Of a stretch of DNA of 64,000 bases, positions 9,258 through 17,452 are shown piece by piece. Source of the DNA: Lachnospiraceae bacterium UBA7199 (lineage in GTDB: Bacteria > Bacillota > Clostridia > Lachnospirales > Lachnospiraceae); assembly GCA_002490775.1 (NCBI GenBank), contig DKUR01000111.1, forward strand, positions 1 through 64,000, read 5' to 3'. Numbering within the stretch: position 1 is the stretch's first letter; each line of letters opens with the position of its first letter. The notes beneath the pieces are model-generated. The model saw only the letters and a list, made by a program, of their open reading frames with translations, had not been told where the DNA came from and made no database searches. The translations under genes and the position numbers were made by a program.

Positions 9258-10244
9258 ATGGACTTAAAAGGCAGAAGTTTTTTAAAGCTTCTTGACTTTA
9301 CACCAGAAGAGATTTTATATCTGGTGGATTTGGCAGAAGAGTTAAAGGCAAAGAAGAAAAAAGGAATATTAACACAGGATTTACACAGAGGGAAAAATGT
9401 GGCGCTGATCTTTGAAAAGACCAGCACCCGTACCCGCTGTTCTTTTGAGGTGGCGGCCCATGATCTTGGAATGGGCACCACATATTTGGAGCCTGCTGGT
9501 TCCCAGATTGGCAAAAAAGAAAGTATTGCAGACACTGCACGGGTTTTGGGCAGAATGTATGAAGGAATAGAATACCGGGGATTTGAGCAGGAGATTGTTG
9601 AGGAATTGGCAAAGTATGCTGGTGTTCCAGTTTGGAACGGACTTACCAATGAATTCCACCCCACGCAAATGCTGGCAGATGTTCTGACGATCAAAGAAAA
9701 GCTGGGGCGCATAAAAGGGGTTAAGCTTGCTTACTTAGGAGACGCCCGTTATAATATGGGCAATTCTTATATGGTTCTTTGCGCAAAGCTGGGAATGGAT
9801 TTTACAGCCTGCACAACTCCAAAATACTTTCCTGATCAAGCATTGGTTGAGGAATGTCAAAGAATTGCAAAACAGACAGGGGCTTCCATTACCTTAACTG
9901 ATGATGTGATGGCAGGGACAAAGGGTGTTGATGTCGTTTGTACGGATGTATGGGTATCTATGGGAGAGCCGGATGCTGTGTGGGAAGAGCGGATCAGGGA
10001 TCTTTCTCCTTATCAGGTGAATCAAAGAGTAATGGAAAATGCAGGAAAGCAGGCGATTTTTATGCACTGTCTGCCGGCATTTCATGATTTGAAGACTAAG
10101 ATAGGAACAGAAATAAGTAAAAAGTTTGGTATTTCAGAGATGGAAGTGACGGATCAGGTGTTTGAATCTTCTCAGTCAGTGGTATTTGATGAGGCGGAAA
10201 ATAGAATGCACACAATCAAGGCGGTTATGGCGGCTACACTTTGA
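9258..10244 (+). CDS. argF: Ornithine carbamoyltransferase
   Basis: This cytoplasmic enzyme condenses ornithine with carbamoyl phosphate to give citrulline. It has 328 residues. The carbamoyl-phosphate loop STRTR is at 56-60, HPTQ at 134-137 and the ornithine-site HCLP at 270-273, all intact. No other arginine genes are nearby, so a biosynthetic (argF) or catabolic (arcB) role cannot be settled from context. The ATG at 9258 is preferred over an in-frame ATG at 9237 because GAGAGGG lies 6 bases upstream. The coding end overlaps the open frame of the next gene. Confidence 0.94.
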   Translation: MDLKGRSFLKLLDFTPEEILYLVDLAEELKAKKKKGILTQDLHRGKNVALIFEKTSTRTRCSFEVAAHDLGMGTTYLEPAGSQIGKKESIADTARVLGRMYEGIEYRGFEQEIVEELAKYAGVPVWNGLTNEFHPTQMLADVLTIKEKLGRIKGVKLAYLGDARYNMGNSYMVLCAKLGMDFTACTTPKYFPDQALVEECQRIAKQTGASITLTDDVMAGTKGVDVVCTDVWVSMGEPDAVWEERIRDLSPYQVNQRVMENAGKQAIFMHCLPAFHDLKTKIGTEISKKFGISEMEVTDQVFESSQSVVFDEAENRMHTIKAVMAATL

Positions 10245-10318
10245 AAATAGGCTTTAGAAAGCTTGGGGAAATTTTCAATCTATTGTCTGTATCAATGAAT
10301 TTATGGAGAGATTTAAAT

Positions 10319-10684
10319 ATGAATCAGGAGGCCGGGAGAGAAAAAGTGGTGCTCTGCGGAGCCAATGCCTATGAAAAGAAGTATTATTTTAATGAGCAGT
10401 TTGCAGGTATACCTGACTCTATTAAGGAAGAACTGCACATTATTTGTGTGCTTTTTACAGAAGAGGTGGGAGGCATTTTCACGATTGAATTTGAATCAGA
10501 TGGAAGTGTTGCCATGCGCACCGAATTTGCCCCGGAGGATTACCTGTATGATGAAGTAGGAAGCGGTCTTTTGGTGGGAGAGGTGCGGAGGAAAAGACAA
10601 GAGCTGTTTGAATCTTTGAATTTGTATTACCGCGTATTTATCCTTCATGAGGACATGAGCAGCCTTTTGGAGGAACAGGAATGA
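10319..10684 (+). CDS. Small conserved protein, possibly DUF6145
   Basis: A 121-residue soluble protein with VVLCGANAYEKKYYFN near the N-terminus, an acidic middle (EEVGGIFTIEFESDGS) and LNLYYRVFIL near the end. It resembles a small family conserved in Clostridia that I recall as DUF6145; function is unknown. GGAGAG lies 8 bases before the ATG at 10319. An open frame extends back to 10241, overlapping the argF stop, but that start lacks a ribosome site. It sits between argF and dusB with short gaps, so cotranscription is likely. Confidence 0.7.
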   Translation: MNQEAGREKVVLCGANAYEKKYYFNEQFAGIPDSIKEELHIICVLFTEEVGGIFTIEFESDGSVAMRTEFAPEDYLYDEVGSGLLVGEVRRKRQELFESLNLYYRVFILHEDMSSLLEEQE

Positions 10685-10700
10685 TAAATGTAAAGGGCTG

Positions 10701-11702
10701 ATGAAGAATATGGCAGATGTAGTAAAAAAACTACAGATAGGAAATGTAGTTTTAGATAATAATCTGATATTGGCACCTATGGCAGGCGTAACCGACCTGC
10801 CATTTCGTTTGCTTTGCAGAGAACAGGGAGCCGGCTTGGTGTGCATGGAAATGGTCAGCGCCAAGGCAATTTATTTTCACAATAAAAATACGGAAGAATT
10901 AATGGAGATTCATCCTGAAGAACATCCGGTTTCTCTTCAGCTTTTCGGTTCCGATCCTGACATAATAAGTGAAATGGCAAAAAGAATTGAGGAAAAACCA
11001 TTTTCCATATTGGATATTAATATGGGCTGTCCAGTGCCCAAGGTGGTAAATAATAAAGAAGGCTCTGCTCTTATGAAAGATCCTGCTTTAGTGGAACAAA
11101 TCATTACGAAAACGGTAAAGGCAGTTAAAAAACCGGTTACAGTGAAGTTCAGGAAGGGATTTAACGACAGCCTGGTAAATGCGGTGGAGATTGCTAAAAT
11201 AGCAGAAGGCTGCGGGGCTGCGGCCGTGACGGTTCATGGCAGAACAAGAGAGCAGTATTATGCAGGAAACGCAGACTGGGAAATTATAACGAAGGTAAAG
11301 GAAGCTGTATCAATCCCAGTGATTGGTAATGGAGATGTGACAGACGGGCCGTCTGCAAAGGCGATGCTCGAACAGACAGGTTGTGATGGCGTGATGATTG
11401 GGCGGGCTGTCCGGGGGAATCCCTGGATATTCAGGGAAGTTCTGCATTATTTGAAAACTGGGGAAAAGCTGCCCAAAAGACCAGTAGATGAAGTGCGGGA
11501 TACGATTCTGCGTCATGCACATATGGAGCTTGAAGTAAAGGGGGAGTATACAGCGGTGAGGGAAATGCGTAAGCATATCGGCTGGTATACCATAGGATAT
11601 CCCAATTCCGCATCGCTGCGGAGAAAGATCAATGGGATGGAATCCTTTGAGGAGCTTGAAATGGCAGTCAGAATGATCTTTAAAACAGATGCCCGGTTTT
11701 GA
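10701..11702 (+). CDS. dusB: tRNA-dihydrouridine synthase, DusB/NifR3 type
   Basis: FMN-dependent enzyme that reduces uridine to dihydrouridine in tRNA. The 333-residue TIM-barrel protein shows LAPMAGVTDLPFR, the catalytic-cysteine motif NMGCPVPKV, VKFRKGF, VHGRTREQYYAGNADW and IGNGDV. These are the landmarks of the DusB/NifR3 branch. The C-terminal helical domain (about 245-330) is present, so the gene is full length. Starts at 10701 or 10710 are both possible; AAAGGG at 10692-10697 is slightly better placed for 10710. An unrecognised protein follows directly. Confidence 0.9.
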   Translation: MKNMADVVKKLQIGNVVLDNNLILAPMAGVTDLPFRLLCREQGAGLVCMEMVSAKAIYFHNKNTEELMEIHPEEHPVSLQLFGSDPDIISEMAKRIEEKPFSILDINMGCPVPKVVNNKEGSALMKDPALVEQIITKTVKAVKKPVTVKFRKGFNDSLVNAVEIAKIAEGCGAAAVTVHGRTREQYYAGNADWEIITKVKEAVSIPVIGNGDVTDGPSAKAMLEQTGCDGVMIGRAVRGNPWIFREVLHYLKTGEKLPKRPVDEVRDTILRHAHMELEVKGEYTAVREMRKHIGWYTIGYPNSASLRRKINGMESFEELEMAVRMIFKTDARF

Positions 11703-11762
11703 CTAAGAGTGATTATTTCAATTTTATGGAATAGGAAAAGGAACTGTTACATATGCTTTCCT

Positions 11763-12593
11763 ATGGAAACGGATTATAAACGTATTTTTTATGTGGAAAT
11801 TGCATGGGAAAAGCATCCTGAAAGTGGACAAAATCTGAAAAAAACAGGGCTGCACTTAAAAAAGCTGGGGCGGGAGTATCCCTATCTTCTTGGCAGAGGG
11901 AGAAGAAAAATAAATAAACTTCAAATATATTTTGTGCTCTTACCAGAATATGCAGGGAAAAGGCTGTTTAGCGGGAAAATGAAGAACTGGAAACCGGAAT
12001 GTGCTCAAAAACTTTTAAATGAAGCATGGGAAAGGGCATATGTAAGTCATGGCTGTACGGAGCAGATTTTTGCTTTGCCTTATAAGAGTTATGCAGAAAA
12101 CTGTCAAGAATCTATATTTGTGAACTTGCTGTCCACAGGACCTTCACCAGTACTTCCGGTAGAACTTTGGGCAGTGGGTTTGTATCAGTCCAGGCCCTTT
12201 GACAGCCTTTGCATTATGCTGCCGGAGGATGCTGGCGAACAGGAAGCGGAGCAGCTTAAGGAATTGATGGAGCCTTATCTTCCCAGAATGAAAAGGGTTA
12301 TTTTTAAGGGACCAAAAAGTACGGCATCAGAGCTTTTAAACGACTATCTATATGAAGAATTCGGGATTGTGATGACGGAAACGCAAAGGGTTTTGTCAGG
12401 TATGCCGGTGCTTGATTTTTGCACGCAGGAGTATGGAAGTGGAAAGGGATATTCTGCTTTAGGGGACACTAGGAAAGATAAAGTTTATAATTTACAGGAA
12501 GGGCGGAAATGGCCTGCTTATATAAGCGAAGGAGAGATTCTGAAATTCCTTGACATTGCGGTAAAAAATGGTTATAATACGAAAGTTAATTAA
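11763..12593 (+). CDS. Unrecognised Lachnospiraceae-type protein
   Basis: A soluble protein of about 276 residues with no family I can name. It is rich in aromatic and basic residues, with LGREYPYLLGRGRRKINKLQIYFVLLPEYAGKR spread over an early basic patch. A later segment has LDFCTQEYGSGKGYSALGDTR. No signal peptide, membrane span or metal-binding cluster is evident. The frame is open from a GTG at 11709, but that codon has no ribosome site; the ATG at 11763 is preferred although its ribosome site is also weak. A perfect promoter for greA lies inside its 3' end. Confidence 0.6.
   Translation: METDYKRIFYVEIAWEKHPESGQNLKKTGLHLKKLGREYPYLLGRGRRKINKLQIYFVLLPEYAGKRLFSGKMKNWKPECAQKLLNEAWERAYVSHGCTEQIFALPYKSYAENCQESIFVNLLSTGPSPVLPVELWAVGLYQSRPFDSLCIMLPEDAGEQEAEQLKELMEPYLPRMKRVIFKGPKSTASELLNDYLYEEFGIVMTETQRVLSGMPVLDFCTQEYGSGKGYSALGDTRKDKVYNLQEGRKWPAYISEGEILKFLDIAVKNGYNTKVN
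12550..12578 (+). promoter_or_regulatory. Perfect consensus sigma-A promoter for greA-lysS
   Basis: TTGACA (12550-12555), a 17-base spacer and TATAAT (12573-12578) match the consensus at all 12 positions. It lies within the last codons of the preceding gene, 66 bases before greA. Confidence 0.88.
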
Positions 12594-12644
12594 GACCTTA
12601 TATGATATTTAACAAACATAAAAGATGGAAGAGGGCGATTAGCA

Positions 12645-13127
12645 ATGGAAGAAAAAAAGAACATACTAACCTATGAGGGACTCAGAAAATATGAGGATGA
12701 GCTTCATGAACTGAAGGTAGTAAAAAGGCAGGAAGTAGCACAAAAAATCAAAGAGGCCAGAGAACAGGGTGATTTATCTGAAAATGCTGAATATGATGCA
12801 GCAAAGGATGAACAGCGCGATATTGAAGCGAGAATTGAAGAGCTGGAAAAAATTCTTAAGAATGTGGAGGTAGTGGTTGAAGATGAAGTTGATCTTGATA
12901 AGATCAATATTGGATGCTGTGTAAAGATACGTGATCTTGAATTTAATGAAGATCTGGAATATAAAATCGTAGGTTCTACAGAAGCAAACAGCTTAAAGGG
13001 TAAAATTTCCAATGAATCACCTGTTGGAAAGGCACTGATTGGCAAGGGGCTGAATGATATTGTTGAAGTGGAAACTCAGGCAGGCATTCTTAAATATCAG
13101 GTTCTTGAAATTCAGAGATCAAATTAA
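12645..13127 (+). CDS. greA: Transcription elongation factor GreA
   Basis: GreA enters the RNA polymerase secondary channel and stimulates cleavage of backtracked transcripts. The 160-residue length is typical. The N-terminal coiled coil (about 10-80) carries the acidic tip DLSENAEYDAAKDEQ, and the C-terminal globular domain (about 85-160) includes the PVGKALIGK motif. A perfect sigma-A promoter lies upstream. lysS follows 59 bases downstream, a greA-lysS order common in Firmicutes, and the two are probably cotranscribed. Confidence 0.96.
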   Translation: MEEKKNILTYEGLRKYEDELHELKVVKRQEVAQKIKEAREQGDLSENAEYDAAKDEQRDIEARIEELEKILKNVEVVVEDEVDLDKINIGCCVKIRDLEFNEDLEYKIVGSTEANSLKGKISNESPVGKALIGKGLNDIVEVETQAGILKYQVLEIQRSN

Positions 13128-13186
13128 GATTTTACAGTTTTTAAGGTATCAGGCGTGCAGCCTTTCATTGAGAAGGAGTGTTAGAA

Positions 13187-14701
13187 GTGGCAGAACAGCA
13201 GAAAAACCAATCGCAGAACAATCAACCACAAAATGAGCAGGATTTAGGTCAACTACTCAAAATAAGAAGAGAAAAGCTTGCAGCATTGCAGGAAGCGGGG
13301 AAAGATCCCTTTCAAATCACAAAATATGATGTCACTGCCCACAGCAGGGATATTAAGGATAATTACGAACAGATGGAAGGAAGTACAGTGTCTGTTGCCG
13401 GGCGTATCATGCAAAAGCGTGTGATGGGTAAGGCTTCTTTTTGTAATATTCAGGATTTAAAAGGCAATATTCAGTCTTATGTGGCGAGAGACAGTGTGGG
13501 TGAGGAAGTCTATGCTGACTTTAAAAAATATGATGTGGGTGATATTGTAGGAATTACCGGACAAGTATTCAAAACCAAAACAGGGGAAATTTCCATTCAT
13601 GCTACAGATATTGTTTTGCTTTCCAAAAGTTTGCAGATTCTTCCTGAAAAGTATCATGGACTAACCAATACAGATATTCGTTACCGTCAGAGATACACAG
13701 ACCTGATCATGAATGAAGAGGTAAAGGAAACCTTTGTCAAGAGATCAAAAATTATTACCGCAATCAGAAGATATTTAGATGAACAGGGCTTTATGGAGGT
13801 GGAGACTCCTATGCTGGTGTCCAACGCAGGCGGCGCAGCAGCAAGGCCATTTGAGACACATTTTAATGCATTGGATGAAGATGTAAAGCTCCGCATCTCA
13901 CTGGAATTGTACTTAAAGAGATTGATTGTAGGCGGGCTGGAAAGAGTCTATGAGATTGGCCGTGTGTTTAGAAATGAAGGCCTGGATACCAGGCACAATC
14001 CTGAATTTACGTTGATGGAGCTGTATCAGGCTTACACAGACTATAATGGAATGATGGACTTAACAGAGAATATGTTCCGTCATGTTGCACAGGAGGTCTG
14101 TGGAACTACCGTTGTACCTTATGGGGAAGAAATGATTGATCTTGGCAAGCCTTTTGAGCGGCTGACAATGATTGATGCAGTGAAAAAATATACAGGAATC
14201 GATTTTGATCAGGTTCCTGATACTGCTGCTGCTAAAAAGCTGGCAGACGAAAAAGAAGTTCATTATGAGGACAGGCATACAAAGGGAGATATCCTAAATT
14301 TATTCTTTGAGGAATTTGTGGAGGAACATTTGGTTCAGCCCACCTTTGTTATGGATCATCCGGTAGAAATTTCACCCCTCACCAAAAGAAAACCTGACAA
14401 GCCGGATTACGTGGAACGCTTTGAATTATTTATCACTGGACGCGAGATGTGCAATGCTTATTCTGAATTGAATGATCCCATCGACCAGAGAGAACGCTTT
14501 AAAGCACAGGAAGCAGCATTGGCAGCAGGCGACGAGGAGGCAAACACCACCGACGAGGACTTTATGAATGCCCTGGAAATTGGTATGCCGCCTACCGGAG
14601 GAATCGGCTATGGCATTGACAGGCTTGTGATGCTGCTCACCAATTCACCTGCGATCAGGGATGTTTTGTTGTTCCCGACGATGAAGAGCTTGGATAAGTA
14701 A
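13187..14701 (+). CDS. lysS: Lysyl-tRNA synthetase, class II
   Basis: Charges tRNA-Lys with lysine. The 504-residue protein has an N-terminal OB-fold anticodon-binding domain (about 60-165). The class II catalytic core has motif 1 near RYRQRYTDLI and FMEVETPML, motif 2 at FRNEGLDTRHNPEFT, and motif 3 at GIGYGIDRLVML. The start is GTG at 13187, with GGAG 8 bases upstream; an in-frame GTG at 13178 overlaps that site. The last codons (TMKSLDK) lie in the attL repeat of the downstream mobile element, whose insertion left the C-terminus intact. Confidence 0.96.
   Translation: MAEQQKNQSQNNQPQNEQDLGQLLKIRREKLAALQEAGKDPFQITKYDVTAHSRDIKDNYEQMEGSTVSVAGRIMQKRVMGKASFCNIQDLKGNIQSYVARDSVGEEVYADFKKYDVGDIVGITGQVFKTKTGEISIHATDIVLLSKSLQILPEKYHGLTNTDIRYRQRYTDLIMNEEVKETFVKRSKIITAIRRYLDEQGFMEVETPMLVSNAGGAAARPFETHFNALDEDVKLRISLELYLKRLIVGGLERVYEIGRVFRNEGLDTRHNPEFTLMELYQAYTDYNGMMDLTENMFRHVAQEVCGTTVVPYGEEMIDLGKPFERLTMIDAVKKYTGIDFDQVPDTAAAKKLADEKEVHYEDRHTKGDILNLFFEEFVEEHLVQPTFVMDHPVEISPLTKRKPDKPDYVERFELFITGREMCNAYSELNDPIDQRERFKAQEAALAAGDEEANTTDEDFMNALEIGMPPTGGIGYGIDRLVMLLTNSPAIRDVLLFPTMKSLDK
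14673..14697 (+). repeat. attL of the lysS-integrated element
   Basis: A 25-bp segment in the last codons of lysS, starting TCCCGACGATGAAGAGC, is repeated without mismatch at 24710-24734. Directly to its right are integrase-arm-like sites TTTTACGAC (14752-14760) and GTTACGAC (14764-14771). Confidence 0.92.
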
Positions 14702-14803
14702 AAAGCTGAAAATAGGGCATTTTCAAGCAATTCAAGGGGCTTAAATTTGTATTTTACGACTAAGTTACGACAAATGGAGAGCCTTGATATAGTAAATAGT
14801 TAA

Positions 14804-14841
14804 GACACCATTACTTATAGAGATTTGGGTAGTGATGTCTT
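14804..14841 (+). terminator. Imperfect hairpin after lysS, terminator-like
   Basis: GACACCATTACT pairs imperfectly with GGTAGTGATGTC, followed by a short broken T-run. A near copy lies at 16185-16220, so the two hairpins flank the ImmA-SHOCT pair. Confidence 0.5.
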
Positions 14842-14861
14842 CTATAAAATATCTGCATAAC

Positions 14862-14890
14862 TTGAAAAAATTGTGCATTTTTGGTAAAAT
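14862..14890 (+). promoter_or_regulatory. Sigma-A promoter for the ImmA-SHOCT operon
   Basis: TTGAAA (14862-14867), a 17-base spacer and TAAAAT (14885-14890) lie 82 bases before the ImmA start. Confidence 0.65.
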
Positions 14891-14972
14891 AAATATGTAA
14901 ATTACCTGATATTTGTGCTTACCTGCTCATATATTTTTATCATTAGGAGAAGATATGTGAGGAGGTGATTAT

Positions 14973-15536
14973 ATGGAAAGGATATGGGTGTATTTAATGG
15001 CAATTCAATTCTCGAAGGAAGAAATGAAAAGAATGGAAGATTTGCTCAGTGCATTTTTTGAAAGAATGGAAATGGATTATGTAGTGCCTGTTGATATTTT
15101 TAAAGTTGCAACTGATTTGGGATTTGATGTTCGTGGAGCTGAGTTTGAAGAGAACCTTGAAGGACTGATTGTTGTTAATGAGCATACAGAAAAAATTGAA
15201 GGTTTTGATTCAAACAAAGTTATAGCATATAATTGTTTCAAAGATATTAATATGAAGAAATTTATTGTTGCACATGAGCTGGCACATTATATTTACGAAA
15301 AAGCAAATGCGTATGATAAAAAAATAGTCGTTGCTGCGAGAGATCATGCAGATGGTTATTCAGAAAATGTAGAAGAGCAACAAATGGATTATATGGCTGC
15401 AAGTATATTAATTCCTAAAAATGATTTGTGCCGGTTTTTAGAAAAGAATACGGGTATAAATGTTTCGGAAGTGGCAAAGCGATATAAAGTAACGGAAGAA
15501 GTGGCACGGAGACGTATACAAGAGGTACAGGCATGA
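14973..15536 (+). CDS. ImmA/IrrE-family metallopeptidase
   Basis: A 187-residue cytoplasmic protein with the zinc protease motif HELAH at 101-105 and a downstream acidic segment (EEQQMDYMAASILIP) typical of ImmA/IrrE proteins. Members often cleave an XRE-type repressor to induce a mobile element or stress response. The start at 14973 has a near-perfect AGGAGGTG five bases upstream. The stop overlaps the next ATG (ATGA), so the next protein, a membrane SHOCT protein, is translationally coupled. The C-terminus (VAKRYKVTEEVARRRIQ) looks like a small helix-turn-helix. Its target in this element is not shown; the XRE gene at 16643 is one candidate. Confidence 0.85.
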   Translation: MERIWVYLMAIQFSKEEMKRMEDLLSAFFERMEMDYVVPVDIFKVATDLGFDVRGAEFEENLEGLIVVNEHTEKIEGFDSNKVIAYNCFKDINMKKFIVAHELAHYIYEKANAYDKKIVVAARDHADGYSENVEEQQMDYMAASILIPKNDLCRFLEKNTGINVSEVAKRYKVTEEVARRRIQEVQA

Positions 15537-16141
15537 GTGAGAATAAATCATCCTATATGGAAGTGCTAAGAAATCTGTTGACATCTAACTTTGATAATAA
15601 ACCAACAAAAAACGAAGAATATGCAGAACAATTGATGAATGTTCACGCACAGTTTGTTAATCGAAATGGGAAATTGACCAATTTATTGGAAGATTTTATA
15701 GATCAGCGTCGTAAGAGAGTTAAGACAAATAATTTTCTCAAAAAGTTTATATTTTGGTTTTTTGTTGGATTGCTTGCTGTTTTAACAATAGCAGTGGTTA
15801 TATTTATTGTTTGTAACAGAAATAGTAATTCTATTCCTTCTATGGTGTCATTGCTTTCGGTTTCAGTTACATATTTGGCGAGTTTGATTGCTGTTTTTGA
15901 AATTATGTCTAAGTATTTATTCCCGATTGATGAAGAAAAAGATACTATCACTATGATTCAGGCAGTAATTAATAACGATGTACAAGTAGAAGAATTGATG
16001 TCAAAGGCTATTGATAAAAATCATATTGAAATTATTGAAAGATTAAAACTCTTGAAACAGTTGCGTGATGAAAATGTTCTAACAGATGAGGAGTTCAATG
16101 AAGTAAAGAGGAATCTTATTGAAAAGATTAAAGAAGAATAA
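15533..16141 (+). CDS. Two-helix membrane protein with C-terminal SHOCT domain
   Basis: A 202-residue protein. A charged cytoplasmic N-terminus (1-62) precedes two transmembrane helices (about 66-88 and 103-124). A cytoplasmic region ends in a SHOCT-like motif (about 170-198, LKLLKQLRDENVLTDEEFNEVKRNLI). SHOCT domains are short oligomerisation modules, usually attached to other domains. It overlaps the ImmA gene by 4 bases and is followed by a terminator, so the two form a closed operon. Together they look like a membrane sensor with a protease, but that function is inference. Confidence 0.75.
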   Translation: MSENKSSYMEVLRNLLTSNFDNKPTKNEEYAEQLMNVHAQFVNRNGKLTNLLEDFIDQRRKRVKTNNFLKKFIFWFFVGLLAVLTIAVVIFIVCNRNSNSIPSMVSLLSVSVTYLASLIAVFEIMSKYLFPIDEEKDTITMIQAVINNDVQVEELMSKAIDKNHIEIIERLKLLKQLRDENVLTDEEFNEVKRNLIEKIKEE

Positions 16142-16184
16142 TCCTTTTATAACAAATAGTTGATTTAGGTATAATGGAAAGTTA

Positions 16185-16225
16185 GACATCATTACTTATA
16201 GTGATATAGGTAGTGGTGTCTTTTT
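16185..16225 (+). terminator. Terminator after the SHOCT gene
   Basis: Imperfect stem GACATCATTACT with GGTAGTGGTGTC (16185-16220), followed by TTTTT. It is about 85% identical to the hairpin at 14804-14839. Confidence 0.65.
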
Positions 16226-16642
16226 GTATGTCGGGATGGTTTACATTTTGACGGGCAGCAGTTGTTTTATGAAAGGGTGTATCTGATGTATTCATGCATT
16301 GGTTTGAAAAATAGAATATCGAAATATGAATAGGATTTCTTTTTAAAGTAAGATTATAATTTATTACCGAACAGATATAAAATAAGGCAATCACAGAATA
16401 GTAGGTAAAATAAGGATTTTGAAGATATTTGTTTATGAGAATTTATGAAGAAAAAGACATAAAGTATTGAAAATAAAGGGCTTTACCGAACTATGCTAAA
16501 AAATGTTATAAATATGGTAGAATAGTCGTAAAAGTCTTATAAAATGGCGGTTTTTATTGATTTGCCGAACATACATTGTAATAGGCATAATTACGGAAAA
16601 ATGGTTGTTTTAGCCTTTATCGAACACATTTCCGAAAGCACA
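16226..16642. other. Non-coding stretch with a repeated TTACCGAAC motif
   Basis: No credible gene is seen. TTACCGAAC occurs at 16364-16372 and 16483-16491, with a near copy TTGCCGAAC at 16562-16570. These might be operator sites for the adjacent XRE regulator, but only their repetition supports that. Confidence 0.3.
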
Positions 16643-16864
16643 TTATTCTTCAGGACGTTTGTACTCGATCAATTCCCCAACTTCTATATTGAGATACCAA
16701 CACAACTTACAAATCAGTCCAGTATCAAAGCGGCTGACACTATCACGACAGTATTTGTTGAAGTTGGTTCGAGGAATATCAAGGTCTTTACAAATCTTGT
16801 TCTTACTGATACCTTTTTCTTCCAATATTTCATTTATTCGTAAATGTAAATTACCATATTCCAT
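16643..16864 (-). CDS. Small XRE-type regulator
   Basis: A 73-residue DNA-binding protein on the minus strand with a Cro/CI-like helix-turn-helix (ILEEKGISKNKICKDLDIPRTNFNKYCR spans its helices). The C-terminal half ends LCWYLNIEVGELIEY, typical of HTH_26/XRE proteins. AAAGGAGG lies 8 bases upstream of the ATG at 16864. It is the only minus-strand gene of the element and may be its repressor, possibly the target of the ImmA-type protease 1.1 kb away. That link is inference. Confidence 0.8.
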   Translation of the reverse strand: MEYGNLHLRINEILEEKGISKNKICKDLDIPRTNFNKYCRDSVSRFDTGLICKLCWYLNIEVGELIEYKRPEE

Positions 16865-17183
16865 AGAGGAACCTCCTTTACTTTTTTCTCATTATTTTAT
16901 ATAATGAATGACAGAAATATAATTCACAGATGAGCCATTCACAAAAGAGTCAGGTGTTGAGGGCATAAACATGGAGAAGAACGAAATTAAGGATAGGTGA
17001 TTTGATGTACTGAATGATACGGATAATTTGCTGATATAAGATATAATGGTTGATGACCGAAACAATATAGTCAATGTTTATCTCACAGACGGCACAAGAT
17101 TTTCGGTTCATGTAGAAAAATGTGGAATATGGAGCATTTGTGAGGTATAATGGAGTAAAAATATTTTGCGGAGGACTGGTAGA

Positions 17184-17423
17184 ATGTCTGTAGTCACAAA
17201 AAAGGAAGAAAAAGTTAATAAAGTATTTGATTCCATGTCTAATATTCATGATATGCAGGAATTTAAAAATATATTTATGGAAATGTATCCTGACGATTGG
17301 AAAAGAATAATTAGTACATATAACAAAGAGGAACGAAAAGATACGAAAGGTAAAGGACATCCAATGCCAAAGCCAGAGATTTATTTGAGTAATATGTATA
17401 AGGTTGGTCTGAAAAAAAGATAA
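17184..17423 (+). CDS. Small unknown protein before the Mrr-type nuclease
   Basis: A 79-residue, strongly charged protein beginning MSVVTKKEEKVNKVFDSM, with no domain I recognise. GGAGG lies 9 bases before the ATG at 17184. It ends 29 bases before the nuclease gene and is probably cotranscribed with it, so it could be an accessory or control protein for that nuclease. The sequence MYPDDWKRIISTYNKEERKD suggests a mainly helical fold. Confidence 0.6.
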   Translation: MSVVTKKEEKVNKVFDSMSNIHDMQEFKNIFMEMYPDDWKRIISTYNKEERKDTKGKGHPMPKPEIYLSNMYKVGLKKR

Positions 17424-17452
17424 CCAATAAAAAAGTAGGAGGACTGACTGTT

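Noticed and set aside
16544..16843. A 99-codon + strand frame antisense to the XRE gene
   Set aside because: The opposite strand encodes a clear helix-turn-helix protein with AAAGGAGG; this frame has no recognisable features.
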